A stretch of DNA of 60,542 nt from the NCBI GenBank assembly GCA_934647305.1, contig CAKUFI010000008.1, positions 1 through 60,542 of the forward strand, in the 5' to 3' direction. Of this stretch, positions 1 through 7,477 are shown one piece after another; positions within the stretch are counted from its first letter, which is position 1, and each line of letters begins with the position of its first letter. This DNA comes from an uncultured Clostridia bacterium. GTDB taxonomy: Bacteria; Bacillota; Clostridia; Christensenellales; Aristaeellaceae. Under the pieces are notes generated by a model. That model was not told the origin of the DNA and made no database searches. It worked only from the letters and a program-made list of their open reading frames with translations. The position numbers and the translations under genes were made by a program.

Positions 1-144
1 CATTTTCCAGAGCAAAAATCGTTTCCCTGCAGTTTTTGCGCCCGGAAATCTCTTAGATTTCAGCAAAAACTGGAGAGGGTGGCCGTGGCGGGGGAGCTTG
101 CTTCCCCGTCCACCAGCTTGTCAAAACCTTTTTTGACAAGCTGA
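1..144 (+). repeat. L element copy A, 3' part (cut by window edge)
   Basis: Right half of a dispersed structured element. It contains the stem pair AGTTTTTGC / GCAAAAACT around an inner hairpin and ends in the family's terminal hairpin (cagcttgtcaaaa ... ttttgacaagctga). It is followed directly by a terminator-like hairpin, AGTACCGC / GCGGTACT with a T-tract (145-173). The left end lies outside the window, so a flanking copy of that hairpin cannot be checked. Confidence 0.85.
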
Positions 145-173
145 AAGTACCGCTTGTATAGGCGGTACTTTTT
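145..173. terminator. Terminator-like hairpin abutting L copy A
   Basis: AGTACCGC pairs with GCGGTACT and is followed by TTTTT on the plus strand. It sits 19 bp beyond the 3' end of the FAH-family gene, so it may also terminate that gene on the minus strand. It is one of the hairpins next to which an L element is inserted. Confidence 0.7.
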
Positions 174-191
174 GTATGCGAGAAAGCCGTT

Positions 192-1010
192 TTACCCCAT
201 CCGATTCGCCAGCCGACCGATGCCGTCGATTTCAACCTCGACCAGATCGCCCGCCTTGAGCCAGACCTGCTTTTCGGGCGGGTAGCCCAGGATTACGCCG
301 TCGGGCGTGCCGGTGAAGATCAGGTCGCCCGGCTCGAGGGTCATGGTGCGGGAGGCGTAGCGCACGATTTCGGCACAGCCGAAGATCATCTGATCGGTGT
401 TGCCGCACTGGCGCAGCTCGCCGTTGACGTAGCTTCTGATCTGCTTATTCTCCGTCGAGAATTCATCCGCCGTCGCCACCCACGGCCCGACCGGGGCGAA
501 GCCGTCCGGCGTTTTGCCCAGCAGCCACTGACCGGACACGAACTGCAGATCGCGCGCGGACAGGTCGTTTCCGCAGGTATAGCCGAAGATCGCCCCCTGC
601 GCCTGCTCGCGGGTGAGGTGCTTGCCGCCCCTGCCGATGACGATCACCAGCTCGGCCTCGTAGTCCACCTTGTGCGCGCATTCGGGGATGGATACAGTCT
701 GTTCGTGCGCGGCCAGCGCGGTCGCGAACTTGCTGAACAGCACCGGCTCCGCGGGGAGCTTGTCGCCGGTCTCCTCGATGTGCTTTTTATAGTTGATTCC
801 GACGCACAGCACCTTGCCCGGGCGGGTCACCACCGGCAGAAAGTGCGCGTCGCGCTCAGGCAGCCGGGTCAGCACCGGCGCGCTTTTCAGGCGCTCCGGC
901 CGCTCGATCGCCTCCAGCATGCCGGAAAGGCCGCCCAGCAGCTCCAGGCCGCTCGCGCCCTTGCGGGCCAGGCAGCGCTGCCCCTGATATTCAATCTGGC
1001 ACAGCTTCAT
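192..1010 (-). CDS. Fumarylacetoacetate hydrolase family protein
   Basis: 272-aa cytoplasmic enzyme of the FAH superfamily, which hydrolyses or decarboxylates 2-oxo acids in catabolism of aromatic compounds and sugar acids. The core motifs are present: CVGINYKKH near residue 69, the metal-site acids in DYEAELVIVIG (E118, E120), the Asp in GNDLSARD (D149), and TGTPDGV near 233. An N-terminal extension of about 60 residues precedes the catalytic fold, as in ureidoglycolate-lyase and 2-hydroxyhepta-2,4-diene-1,7-dioate isomerase-type members. The start has a GGAGG ribosome-binding site. It lies 12 bp downstream of the DUF368 gene and is probably cotranscribed with it. The substrate cannot be told from sequence. 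Confidence 0.9.
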   Translation of the reverse strand: MKLCQIEYQGQRCLARKGASGLELLGGLSGMLEAIERPERLKSAPVLTRLPERDAHFLPVVTRPGKVLCVGINYKKHIEETGDKLPAEPVLFSKFATALAAHEQTVSIPECAHKVDYEAELVIVIGRGGKHLTREQAQGAIFGYTCGNDLSARDLQFVSGQWLLGKTPDGFAPVGPWVATADEFSTENKQIRSYVNGELRQCGNTDQMIFGCAEIVRYASRTMTLEPGDLIFTGTPDGVILGYPPEKQVWLKAGDLVEVEIDGIGRLANRMG

Positions 1011-1022
1011 CCGTATGCCTCC

Positions 1023-1865
1023 TCACTCCGCCGAATAGTAGTTGCACAGCGCGATGCACGCCACGCCCACCAGGAACGCCACGATCGCGCCCACCGTGAA
1101 AAACTCGCTCCAGCCCGGGAAAATCGAGAACACCGAGCCGATCACGAAGCCCAGTATGGCCGAATACGTAGCCATCTCGCAGTGCGCCAGCAGCCACTTG
1201 ATCAGCTTCGCGCAGCCGAACAGGCCGATCAGGCAGCCGATTCCGAAGGGGATGACCAGCGGCATCGCGGAAAGCGGCGCGCTCGTGAGCTTGGCCACCG
1301 CGCCGATCACCACGCCGTACGCGCCCATCAGCACCATCACAAACGAGCCGCTGATGCCCGGAATAATCATGCAGCTCATCGCCACAATGCCCCAGATCAC
1401 CAGCCGCACGCACTGACTGAAATAGCTGCCGGTCATCTCGGTCGCCGACTGGTCGCCCGTGCCCATCACGGCCATGACGATCATCGCGCCCAGCGTAATC
1501 AGGCCGGGCAGCACGTTCGATACGCCCACGCGCAGCTTTTTGCCCTGATACAGCGCCTTTTTCGCGATCATCGGGATGCTGCCCAGGATCACGCCGATGA
1601 AGAAGCTCTGCGCCAGCGACGGGTAATTGATCAGCACCCAGTTCATCAGCTTGCCGAAAATCAGTATGCCGATCCCCGCGCCCAGGCCGAAGGCAATCAG
1701 GAAGCGAAGCTCCTTTTTCCACTGGTGCCTGAAGTCCGCGATCACCCCGATCAGGCGCTCGTATATGCCGAACACGACGGCGATCGTGCCGCCCGACACG
1801 CCCGGGATGACGTTTGCCAGGCCGAACATCACGCCAACCAGCACCATAAACAGATCATGAGACAT
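1023..1865 (-). CDS. DUF368 membrane protein (PopT-like undecaprenyl-phosphate translocase)
   Basis: 280-aa polytopic membrane protein with about eight hydrophobic segments. It carries the DUF368 signature NVIPGVSGGTIAVV close to the N-terminus and a second IPGISGS repeat near mid-protein, the inverted-repeat pattern of the family. DUF368 proteins (PopT) have been implicated in recycling undecaprenyl phosphate across the membrane for cell-wall synthesis; the assignment to this copy is by family. The start ATGTCTCATG follows a GGGAGGG ribosome-binding site. First gene of a probable two-gene unit with the FAH-family gene. Confidence 0.9.
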   Translation of the reverse strand: MSHDLFMVLVGVMFGLANVIPGVSGGTIAVVFGIYERLIGVIADFRHQWKKELRFLIAFGLGAGIGILIFGKLMNWVLINYPSLAQSFFIGVILGSIPMIAKKALYQGKKLRVGVSNVLPGLITLGAMIVMAVMGTGDQSATEMTGSYFSQCVRLVIWGIVAMSCMIIPGISGSFVMVLMGAYGVVIGAVAKLTSAPLSAMPLVIPFGIGCLIGLFGCAKLIKWLLAHCEMATYSAILGFVIGSVFSIFPGWSEFFTVGAIVAFLVGVACIALCNYYSAE

Positions 1866-1996
1866 TCATTTATCCCTCCCGACGATCCATATTTTACCGC
1901 CTACAGGATAGCACGCGCATCCTTCCCCTGTCAAGGCATTCCGCGTTCAGTCTTCGCCCATTTCCCGCCAAGTCGGCCTTGCCCATGATCGACGCA

Positions 1997-2024
1997 GCCG
2001 CCCGTTCGCTTCTGAACGGGCGGC
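1997..2024. repeat. Hairpin T flanking L copy B (left)
   Basis: 28-nt hairpin with the 11-bp stem GCCGCCCGTTC / GAACGGGCGGC. A near-identical 28-nt hairpin (three loop bases differ) lies on the other side of the L element at 2401-2428. Confidence 0.85.
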
Positions 2025-2400
2025 CCAGACTGTCAAAAAACCCAGGAGAGCTCGAGAGGGCCGCAGCCCTTTCGACCGGGCAGTGCCCGGCTCCACTTGC
2101 TGCCGCTTTTCCATAAGAAAGGCAGTGCAAATATACAACGTGGGCACGGGACGGTTTTTGCGTCGGAAAATCCCATTTTCCAGAGAAAAAAGCGTTTCCT
2201 TGCAGGCTCCGCGCCCGAAAAATCTTCGATTTTTAGCGGAGACTGGTGAGGGTGGCAGGAAGGCTGAAAACCCTTTGGGTTTTCAGGTTTCGCCTTTGGC
2301 GAAACTGCCGACGGCTCAAATCGAAGATTTGAGCCGCGGCACCTGGCGGGGAACTTGCTTCCCCGTCCACCAGCTTGTCAAAACTTGTTTGACAAGCTGA
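2025..2400 (+). repeat. L element copy B, long form with an internal P module
   Basis: Starts CCAGACTGTCAAAAAAC and ends TTTGACAAGCTGA. It carries the long-form extra block of three hairpins (GAAAACCC ttt GGGTTTTC, GTTTCGCC ttt GGCGAAAC, GGCTCAAATC gaa GATTTGAGCC). The left arm is mosaic: after the GGGCCGCAGCCC hairpin it contains a P palindrome (2076-2090) with the linker CCACTTGCTGCCG, then resumes with a variant left arm. With its flanking hairpins it fills the gap between the DUF368 gene and the lysis cassette. Confidence 0.85.
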
Positions 2401-2428
2401 GCCGCCCGTTCGCTTGCAAACGGGCGGC
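2401..2428. repeat. Hairpin T' flanking L copy B (right)
   Basis: Second copy of the hairpin at 1997-2024, with stem GCCGCCCGTT / AACGGGCGGC. It lies 11 bp beyond the 3' end of the lysis-cassette operon and could serve as its terminator. Confidence 0.8.
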
Positions 2429-2438
2429 TGAAGGGGCG

Positions 2439-2618
2439 TTACTTTTTCGGCGCGAAGGGCTTGGGCTGCTGCCGGGTGGGGTAGAGCGCCTCGTAGGATT
2501 CCTCTTCCTGCTCGTCGTCGGGCAGCGCGGGCATGAGGCCGGTGCAGTCGGTGGCCGAGGCGGTCGTCACGCGCTGCGCCTTGTGTCCGTCCTTTTCAGG
2601 CATGGTCGTCATCTCCAT
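2439..2618 (-). CDS. Small acidic protein at the end of the lysis cassette
   Basis: 59-aa hydrophilic protein with the phrase ATDCTGLMPALPDDEQEEE followed by a Pro-rich tail. I recall similar short proteins with a TDCTGL-type core in Clostridia but know no function. The start at 2618 is chosen because GAGGAG sits 6 nt upstream; an in-frame ATG at 2663 has no comparable site. Last gene of the operon, 72 bp after the holin gene. It has no signal peptide and no transmembrane segment. Confidence 0.6.
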   Translation of the reverse strand: MEMTTMPEKDGHKAQRVTTASATDCTGLMPALPDDEQEEESYEALYPTRQQPKPFAPKK

Positions 2619-2690
2619 CGTCAACTCCTCTGAAGAAATGCGCCCGAATCCGCGTCCGGGCACGCCTATTCTGCCCCCGCGCCGCGCCGG

Positions 2691-2921
2691 CTATTCGTCC
2701 GCGTCGTCATCCGGAGCTTCAGGCGCCGCGCCCGCGTCCACCATTCCCTCGCCGATAATATACGCCACGACCGCCGCGCCCGCCATGATGAGCGCGGTCA
2801 CCTGCGACGCGACCGCCTCGCTCGCCCCGAACGCCAGCATCAGCGGGCCCACGAATCCGGCCACGGCCAGCCAGAACTTGCGGCTGGTCAGCTTGCGCTT
2901 CCAGTTGATTTTCCACTCCAT
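2691..2921 (-). CDS. Holin-like small membrane protein
   Basis: 76-aa protein with the plan of phage holins: a basic N-terminus (MEWKINWKRKLTSRKFW), two hydrophobic helices (about residues 13-32 and 38-58) separated by a short turn, and an acidic C-terminal tail (EAPDDDADE). Holins oligomerise in the membrane to release or activate the endolysin. The start at 2921 has the site GGGAGGAA 7 nt upstream; an upstream in-frame ATG (2951) overlaps the previous gene and is unlikely. It begins 4 bp after the coiled-coil gene, so the two are coupled. Confidence 0.75.
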   Translation of the reverse strand: MEWKINWKRKLTSRKFWLAVAGFVGPLMLAFGASEAVASQVTALIMAGAAVVAYIIGEGMVDAGAAPEAPDDDADE

Positions 2922-2925
2922 CGCG

Positions 2926-3219
2926 TTATTCCTCCCGTTCCAGCTCGTCAATGCGCCTTTGCGCGTTTTTGCAGCTTTCCTCGCACCGGACCATGCGCGT
3001 GGTCAGGTCGGCGATCTGATTTCCGTGTGTGCGTACTTCTACGCGCATGTCCTCGATGCCCCGGTTCGCGCTGTCCAGCTTGCCCTCGATGCGCGCCAGG
3101 CTCATCGCGTCGTCGCGCAGCTGCCTGTCGTCGGCCCGGCGGCTGTTTTTCACGGCAAAGAAGATGCCCAGCGCGCACCCAAGCGCCGAGAGCACCGAGA
3201 CCGCCAGCTCCCAGCTCAT
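2926..3219 (-). CDS. Membrane-anchored coiled-coil protein (XhlA-like)
   Basis: 97 aa: one N-terminal transmembrane helix (about residues 3-22) followed by a charged, heptad-like helix to the C-terminus. This is the architecture of XhlA-type proteins encoded between endolysin and holin genes in Bacillus and clostridial prophages, where they help the holin. Its ATG overlaps the endolysin stop (ATGA). Two cysteines near the C-terminus (CEESC) are notable. Family assignment rests on architecture and gene order rather than a strong motif. Confidence 0.65.
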   Translation of the reverse strand: MSWELAVSVLSALGCALGIFFAVKNSRRADDRQLRDDAMSLARIEGKLDSANRGIEDMRVEVRTHGNQIADLTTRMVRCEESCKNAQRRIDELEREE

Positions 3220-4208
3220 ACTCGTCTGGCCCCCTTCGAGGAAATCCAGCCCGTGTCCTCGCCGTAGCGCACGCCGACCCAGTTTTCATTCCACAGGCCG
3301 CTGGAGGGATACACGTCGCCCGTTCGGACCACGCCCAGCTTCGCGCCGAACACGCTGGGCTGCGCGCGCACGTACCAGCGCCCGTTGTCCACCTGCACCT
3401 TTCCGTAGTCCGGCAGGTGCGGCGCGGAGACCGGCTCGCTCCCTTCCGCCAGGTCGCCGTCGAGCGCGGCGCGCGTTTTGCCGCCCACGCGGCCGTCCTG
3501 CGCAAGGCCCTTATCCGCCTGATAGGCCCTGACCGCCCGCTCGGTCGCCTCGCCGAACTCGCCGTCCGCGCCCCACCTGCCGCAGGAATACCCCAGCGCG
3601 ATCAGGTCGCTCTGCAGGCCGGAGACGTCGCTTCCAGTCATGCCGCGCGCCAGCACGCGGGGAGCTGCTTCCTCGGGCTCCGCCGCCTGGCCGTAGTCGA
3701 AGTACTGTGTCATCAGGCCCCACAGGTTCCAGTTGTTGCTCAGCAGGCGGGTCTTCACCACGCCGTACATCACGCCCTTGGCCTCGATCACCCACCAGTC
3801 GCCCTCCGGCCTGCCCTCCTCGACCGGCCGGTACAGAAAGCCCACGTGGTGCACGTAGCTGCTTCGCTTGAATACCGCCGCGCCGGGCACGCGCCGCTCG
3901 GCCGGAATCATGCCCTCGCCCTTGACGGCGCACCAGCTCGCGTAGTTGTTGCGGGCGCGCACGTCGATTTTTCGCCCCAGCTTCTCGGTCAGGTATCCGT
4001 CGGCCAGCCCCTGGCAGTCGAACACCCGGGGCGCGTGCTCCCGCCAGTAATTCGCCTTGTCCAGCTGCTCGCCCATATACTGCCCGGAAAAGTACCACTC
4101 GGACAGCTTCTTCGGGTTCTGGCCGATCGCAGCCATGATATACCCGCATCCGTCCTCCTGCTGCCTGGCGCACCACTCGGCAAACGCCGCCGCGCTGAAT
4201 TTCTCCAT
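3216..4208 (-). CDS. Endolysin: NlpC/P60-like peptidase, PG-binding and SH3-like domains
   Basis: 330-aa predicted peptidoglycan hydrolase. Residues 1-170 resemble an NlpC/P60-type cysteine peptidase: FDCQGLADGYL places the nucleophile at C65, and SYVHHVGFLYRP the histidine at about 120. Residues 185-250 are a PG_binding_1 domain (LARGMTGSDVSGLQSDL ... FGEATERAVRAYQ ... DGRVGGKTRAAL). Residues 270-330 resemble an SH3 wall-binding domain (YVRAQPS ... TGWISSKG). There is no signal peptide, which fits holin-dependent release. The start at 4208 is chosen for a perfect AGGAGG 8 nt upstream. First gene of a four-gene lysis cassette, with no phage structural genes nearby. Confidence 0.85.
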   Translation of the reverse strand: MEKFSAAAFAEWCARQQEDGCGYIMAAIGQNPKKLSEWYFSGQYMGEQLDKANYWREHAPRVFDCQGLADGYLTEKLGRKIDVRARNNYASWCAVKGEGMIPAERRVPGAAVFKRSSYVHHVGFLYRPVEEGRPEGDWWVIEAKGVMYGVVKTRLLSNNWNLWGLMTQYFDYGQAAEPEEAAPRVLARGMTGSDVSGLQSDLIALGYSCGRWGADGEFGEATERAVRAYQADKGLAQDGRVGGKTRAALDGDLAEGSEPVSAPHLPDYGKVQVDNGRWYVRAQPSVFGAKLGVVRTGDVYPSSGLWNENWVGVRYGEDTGWISSKGARRV

Positions 4209-4351
4209 TTTTTTCAGCCTCCTCGCATGCGTGATCGCGCTTTTCACGCGTCATGCCGATCATAGGACACTTCATGCGAACGGAAGCGACATCCTCGCTT
4301 CAGGCCATCGTATGCCGGGGCGGGGAAGGCGGTGCGCCTCAAAAAAGAAAA

Positions 4352-4373
4352 GACGGGGGAAATCTCCTCCGTC
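4352..4373. repeat. Hairpin T flanking L copy C (left)
   Basis: 22-nt imperfect hairpin, GACGGGGGA / TCTCCTCCGTC. A 23-nt version lies on the far side of the L element at 4631-4653. Confidence 0.8.
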
Positions 4374-4630
4374 CCAGACTGTCAAAAAACTTGAGAGAGC
4401 TCGAGAGGGCCGCAGCCCTCTCGAACTTTCAATCGTGCCCAGCGGCGTGTACGGTGGGCACGGGGCGATTTTTGCGTCGGAAAATCTCATTTTCCAGAGA
4501 AAAAATCGTTTCCCTGCAGGCTCCGCGCCCGAAAAATCTTCGATTTTTAGCGGAGACTGGTGAGGGTGGCAGTGGCGGGGGAGCCTGCTTCCCCGTCCAC
4601 CAGCTTGTCAAAACTTTTTTGACAAGCGGA
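4374..4630 (+). repeat. L element copy C, short form
   Basis: 257 bp from CCAGACTGTC to GACAAGCGGA. Internal hairpins in order: GAGAGGGCCGCAGCCCTCTC; CGTGCCCA / TGGGCACG; GGAAAAT / ATTTTCC nested in ACGATTTTT / AAAAATCGT; AGGCTCCGC / GCGGAGACT around AAAAATC / GATTTTT; a GGGGGAGC / GCTTCCCC arm; and the terminal TTGTCAAAA / TTTTGACAA hairpin. It lies upstream of the lysis cassette in the same orientation as copy B. Confidence 0.9.
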
Positions 4631-4653
4631 GACGGGGAAAAATCTCCTCCGTC
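4631..4653. repeat. Hairpin T' flanking L copy C (right)
   Basis: Second copy of the hairpin at 4352-4373, differing by one inserted base and one substitution near the loop. It lies 40 bp from the 3' end of the XRE gene. Confidence 0.8.
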
Positions 4654-4693
4654 CTTTGACCCTGCCGAATTTTGAGAGGCTTTCAGCCCCTTC

Positions 4694-5020
4694 TCAGCTG
4701 CTGAGTTCGTTTTCCTCGTACTTCATCGCCCGAAGCATCTGCAGCGCCGCGTCCTTTTGAAAAGGGGTCAGGCAGACCCAGCAGCTGAACAGCTCCTTCA
4801 TCGCGGGGCTCATTTCGACCATCTCTCCCTCGGCGAAAAACTGCGAAAGCGTGATGCCGAAGCCCCTGCAGATCACCTCGAGGGTCGAGACGGAGGGAAC
4901 CGTATTTCTCCTGAAAATGTTTCCTATCGTGGACTGAGCCAGGCCGCATTCTTTTGACAATCGGTACTCGGTCCACCCTCGCTCCTTCAGCAGCTGCTGA
5001 AGGCGAGCATGCATATCCAT
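4694..5020 (-). CDS. XRE-family transcriptional regulator
   Basis: 108 aa. Residues 1-60 form a Cro/C1-type helix-turn-helix (YRLSKECGLAQSTIGNIFRR is the recognition region, followed by VPSVSTLEVICRGFGITLSQFF). The C-terminal 45 residues are not a recognisable sensor domain. The start at 5020 is preferred because AAAGGCGGTG precedes it; an ATG at 5038 is also possible. It is the first regulator upstream of the lysis cassette on the same strand, separated by L copy C. A role in controlling the cassette is inference from proximity only. Confidence 0.8.
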   Translation of the reverse strand: MDMHARLQQLLKERGWTEYRLSKECGLAQSTIGNIFRRNTVPSVSTLEVICRGFGITLSQFFAEGEMVEMSPAMKELFSCWVCLTPFQKDAALQMLRAMKYEENELSS

Positions 5021-5221
5021 TGCGTCACCGCCTTTCATGCAACCATTTTACCACTGAAGTGAGGGCAAAAAATACATAAAAGTCGTAGCGCAGATAGATA
5101 CGCAAAGAAACCGGAAATCCTTGCGCGCAGAGTGTTAAAAGCGGCGAACTGGGTGAATATTGGGCGAAAAGGCGATGCAGAATGGGCCGAAAACCGCCCT
5201 GTATCCGTACGTTTCGCGCAG

Positions 5222-5263
5222 AAAAAAACGCCGCCCTTCCTGCGATTTTCAGGACCGGCGGCG
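5222..5263 (-). terminator. Rho-independent terminator of the GH10 gene
   Basis: On the minus strand, CGCCGCC ... GGCGGCG (5229-5263), with an inner TCCTG / CAGGA stem, is followed by seven T residues. It lies 34 bp after the GH10 stop codon. Confidence 0.85.
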
Positions 5264-5296
5264 CGGAAAAATACATATTTTTGCCGAAGAAATGGA

Positions 5297-6643
5297 TCAG
5301 CCGACCGTCAGCGTGGGCAGGCCGAAGTCCACGCGGAAGGAGGGCTTCTTCTCCAGGTGATAGCTGCGCTTCTCGGACTTGCCGTTCGCGATAATCTCCA
5401 CGTCGTACTCGCCGTAGAAGCCCTTGATCACGACCGAGCCGTCGGCCGCGGAAACGGCCTCGCCCTGGGTGTGCCACACGTCGTTGAACAGACTGCGGAT
5501 CATCTTCAGCGCGGGCTTGGGGGTCAGGTCAAAGTGCATCAGGCCGCCGGCCAGGCGGTTTTCGCCGTTGTTAAAGTCGCCGGGCGTCGCGCCGTAGGCA
5601 TAGCCGTCCACCAGGTTCCAGTAGATGATCGCCTCCATGTTGGGCACGCTGAACCAGACGGTGTACAGGTTCTTGAGCAGCTCGGCCTGCAGATCCTCGG
5701 CTTCCTTGCTGTGAGGATCATGGCAGGGGAAGGTGACCTCGGTCATCTGCATCGGGCAGTGGAACGCGTCCTGGAAGGTGTCAAACACGCGGAACATGTT
5801 CTCCAGGTCACACTGATGGGAGACGACCTCCTCCTCGTTCTGCGGGTTGGACCAGATGTGGTACTGGAAGCCCACGGTGTCGATGCGCGCGCCCTTGAGC
5901 TTGGCGCGTTCGATCTGCATGAAGTAGGGGTTGCGGTTATAGCGGAAGGGCTCGCGGAAGGGCTCGCCGCCCTCGTTGCAGATCAGCTCGTTCTGCGGAA
6001 AGATGCGCTCGGCCATGCGGAAGCTGCGCTCCATGAACAGCGGGTCGAAGTACATCTTGGTGGTGGAGTGGCCCCAGTAGGACTCGTTGGTCACTTCCCA
6101 GCCGGGGATGCGGCGGGCATAGCGGTCGGCGCACTGATGGAAGCGCTGCTCCAGCAGGTGCCACTGCTGCTCGGCGGTGTACTTGTTCAGCCACTCGGGG
6201 CAGAAGTGGTCGTAGTTCAGGCAGTGTGCCTTGGGGGTGATGCCGTTGGCCTCGCAGTACTCCAGGCACAGGTCGGGCGCGGGGCGGCGGTACACCTTGG
6301 GCGAATTCTTGTCATAGCGCGGCTTGCCTTCCTCGGGCTCCAGCGTGTCCCAGTAGAAGGGCAGCGTGGCGAAGTTGAAGTGATCCTTGAACGCCTCGCG
6401 GTAGGCGGCGTTCTTCTCCCCGGTCTCGAACTCGTCCAGCATGAACAGGTTCGCGCCGTAGTGAAAGTCGTGCGTCCTCTGGTTGTACCTGATGCGCACG
6501 CCGGGCACGGGCTTGCCCTCCTTGTCCACCACGCGGAAATGCACGCGGCCCTTGCGGTTGGCCTCAATGCCCGCGGCAACGCGGTCCTTCATCAGGTCGG
6601 CGTTGTCGACAAACGGTTTGAGCAGGTATTCCTCACGATTCAT
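5297..6643 (-). CDS. Glycoside hydrolase family 10 (endo-1,4-beta-xylanase-like)
   Basis: 448 aa, without a signal peptide, so probably intracellular and acting on imported xylo-oligosaccharides. Residues about 30-65 form a beta-rich N-terminal domain; the (beta/alpha)8 barrel follows. GH10 hallmarks: LPFYWDTLEPEEGK near 94, KAHCLNYDH near 138, WEVTNES with acid/base E187, GFQYHIW near 258, MQMTEVTFP with nucleophile E302, and YWNLVDG near 341. The final 60 residues are an extra beta segment. Start supported by AGGAGGG and by a TTGACA-17-TATACT promoter. The nucleophile motif MTEVTF differs from the usual ITELD, placing it in a divergent GH10 group. Confidence 0.88.
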   Translation of the reverse strand: MNREEYLLKPFVDNADLMKDRVAAGIEANRKGRVHFRVVDKEGKPVPGVRIRYNQRTHDFHYGANLFMLDEFETGEKNAAYREAFKDHFNFATLPFYWDTLEPEEGKPRYDKNSPKVYRRPAPDLCLEYCEANGITPKAHCLNYDHFCPEWLNKYTAEQQWHLLEQRFHQCADRYARRIPGWEVTNESYWGHSTTKMYFDPLFMERSFRMAERIFPQNELICNEGGEPFREPFRYNRNPYFMQIERAKLKGARIDTVGFQYHIWSNPQNEEEVVSHQCDLENMFRVFDTFQDAFHCPMQMTEVTFPCHDPHSKEAEDLQAELLKNLYTVWFSVPNMEAIIYWNLVDGYAYGATPGDFNNGENRLAGGLMHFDLTPKPALKMIRSLFNDVWHTQGEAVSAADGSVVIKGFYGEYDVEIIANGKSEKRSYHLEKKPSFRVDFGLPTLTVG

Positions 6644-6680
6644 TGCGTATCCCTCCTGTTGTCAGTGATTCTCTCCATCC

Positions 6681-6709
6681 AGTATAAATGATTCTACACG
6701 CCCTGTCAA
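6681..6709 (-). promoter_or_regulatory. Promoter of the GH10 gene
   Basis: Minus strand: -35 TTGACA (6704-6709), 17-bp spacer, -10 TATACT (6681-6686), 38 bp upstream of the start codon. Confidence 0.75.
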
Positions 6710-6740
6710 TTCGAAAAAAACATCAAAAAGGTGTCCAAAA

Positions 6741-6950
6741 GGCAGGCTGAGCCTGCACGCACTTGCTAGCGCCGGCCAAGCGAATCTGTCGGCCATAAAC
6801 CAGAGCCTCCAGATTCTTCGTATGCGGAAAACTCAAGGCTTCTACCCCACAAGAGTTACGATGAACGGGCTGAGCCTGCACGCACTTGCTGCCGCCGGAC
6901 AGCACACGCCCCCATCCGCCATACATTCAAGTGGCTGGGGGCTTTGCTTG
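6741..6950 (+). repeat. P-H modular hairpin array
   Basis: Two P modules based on GCAGGCTGAGCCTGC (the second truncated to GGGCTGAGCCTGC) with linker ACGCACTTGCTGCCGCCGG, and two H hairpins with loops CATAAACCAGAG and CATACATTCAAG. The stems differ: GAATCTGTCGGC / CCTCCAGATTC and CCCCCATCCGC / GTGGCTGGGGG. It lies upstream of GH10, opposite to its orientation. Confidence 0.8.
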
Positions 6951-7012
6951 GAGCCTGCCGCCCGCGCTGCGGCCCCTTCAGGCGAGGCATAAATGGCTTC
7001 GAATCGCGGAAG

Positions 7013-7031
7013 GCTCCCCTGAAAGGGGAGC
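7013..7031. repeat. Hairpin T' flanking L copy D
   Basis: GCTCCCCTGAAAGGGGAGC, identical to the copy on the other side at 7289-7307. Confidence 0.9.
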
Positions 7032-7288
7032 TCAGCTTGTCAAAAAAGTTTTGACAAGCTGGTGGACGGGGGAGCAAGCTCCCCCGCCACTGCCACCCTC
7101 TCCAGTCTCCGCTAAAAATCGAAGATTTTTCGAGCGCGGAGCCTGCAAGGAAACGCTTTTTTCTCTGGAAAATGGGATTTTCCGACGCAAAAACCGTCCC
7201 GTGCCCGCCGTACATGCCGCCGGGCACGATTGAAAGTTCGAAAGGGCTGCGGCCCTCTCGAGCTCTCCTGGGTTTTTTGACAGTCTGG
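7032..7288 (-). repeat. L element copy D, short form
   Basis: 257 bp, reverse orientation, with exact family ends (CCAGACTGTC at 7288 and CAAGCTGA at 7032). It is flanked on both sides by the same 19-nt hairpin. The stem pair that reads ACGATTTTT / AAAAATCGT in other copies is here ACGGTTTTT opposite AAAAAGCGT, with one mismatch. Confidence 0.9.
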
Positions 7289-7334
7289 GCTCCCCTGAAA
7301 GGGGAGCTGTCACCGCAAGGTGACTGAGGGGTCT
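7289..7334 (+). repeat. Hairpin T of L copy D within a CTGAAAGGGGAGC repeat
   Basis: GCTCCCCTGAAAGGGGAGC followed by a second small hairpin (GTCACC gcaa GGTGAC) and TGAGGGG. The same two-hairpin unit recurs in variant form at 21605-21648. Similar intergenic sequences are common in gut Clostridia from memory. Confidence 0.7.
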
Positions 7335-7378
7335 CCCAGCCCGAACCGGGGAGCAAACGTTATTCTTCCGTTAAACGC

Positions 7379-7407
7379 TTGATTCGTTAACCGACTTCTG
7401 GTATACT
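7379..7407 (+). promoter_or_regulatory. Promoter of the rpsF-ssb-rpsR operon
   Basis: -35 TTGATT (7379-7384), 17-bp spacer, -10 TATACT (7402-7407). Confidence 0.75.
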
Positions 7408-7424
7408 TCCATATTAGCGCATCC

Positions 7425-7456
7425 CTTGCCCTGGGCCGCGCGCTCAGGGCCGCAAG
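7425..7456 (+). promoter_or_regulatory. S6:S18 ribosomal leader motif
   Basis: The leader folds as CTTGC-CCTGGGC, loop CGCGC, GCTCAGG, a three-base bulge readable as CCG, then GCAAG. A helix with a CCG trinucleotide bulge is the known signature by which the S6:S18 complex binds and represses its own rpsF operon mRNA. It sits between the promoter and the rpsF ribosome-binding site. Confidence 0.75.
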
Positions 7457-7477
7457 TCCATAAGGAGGTGAAAAGCA

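Noticed and set aside
4429..4611. Similar 60-aa open frames recurring in several L copies (also at 2083, 7032, 48006 and 60240)
   Set aside because: The frames shift between copies, lack ribosome-binding sites, and the sequence variation follows base pairing of hairpin arms rather than codons.
2439..5020. Complete prophage
   Set aside because: Only lysis genes and an XRE regulator are present; no integrase, capsid, tail or terminase genes and no attachment-site repeats other than the L elements.
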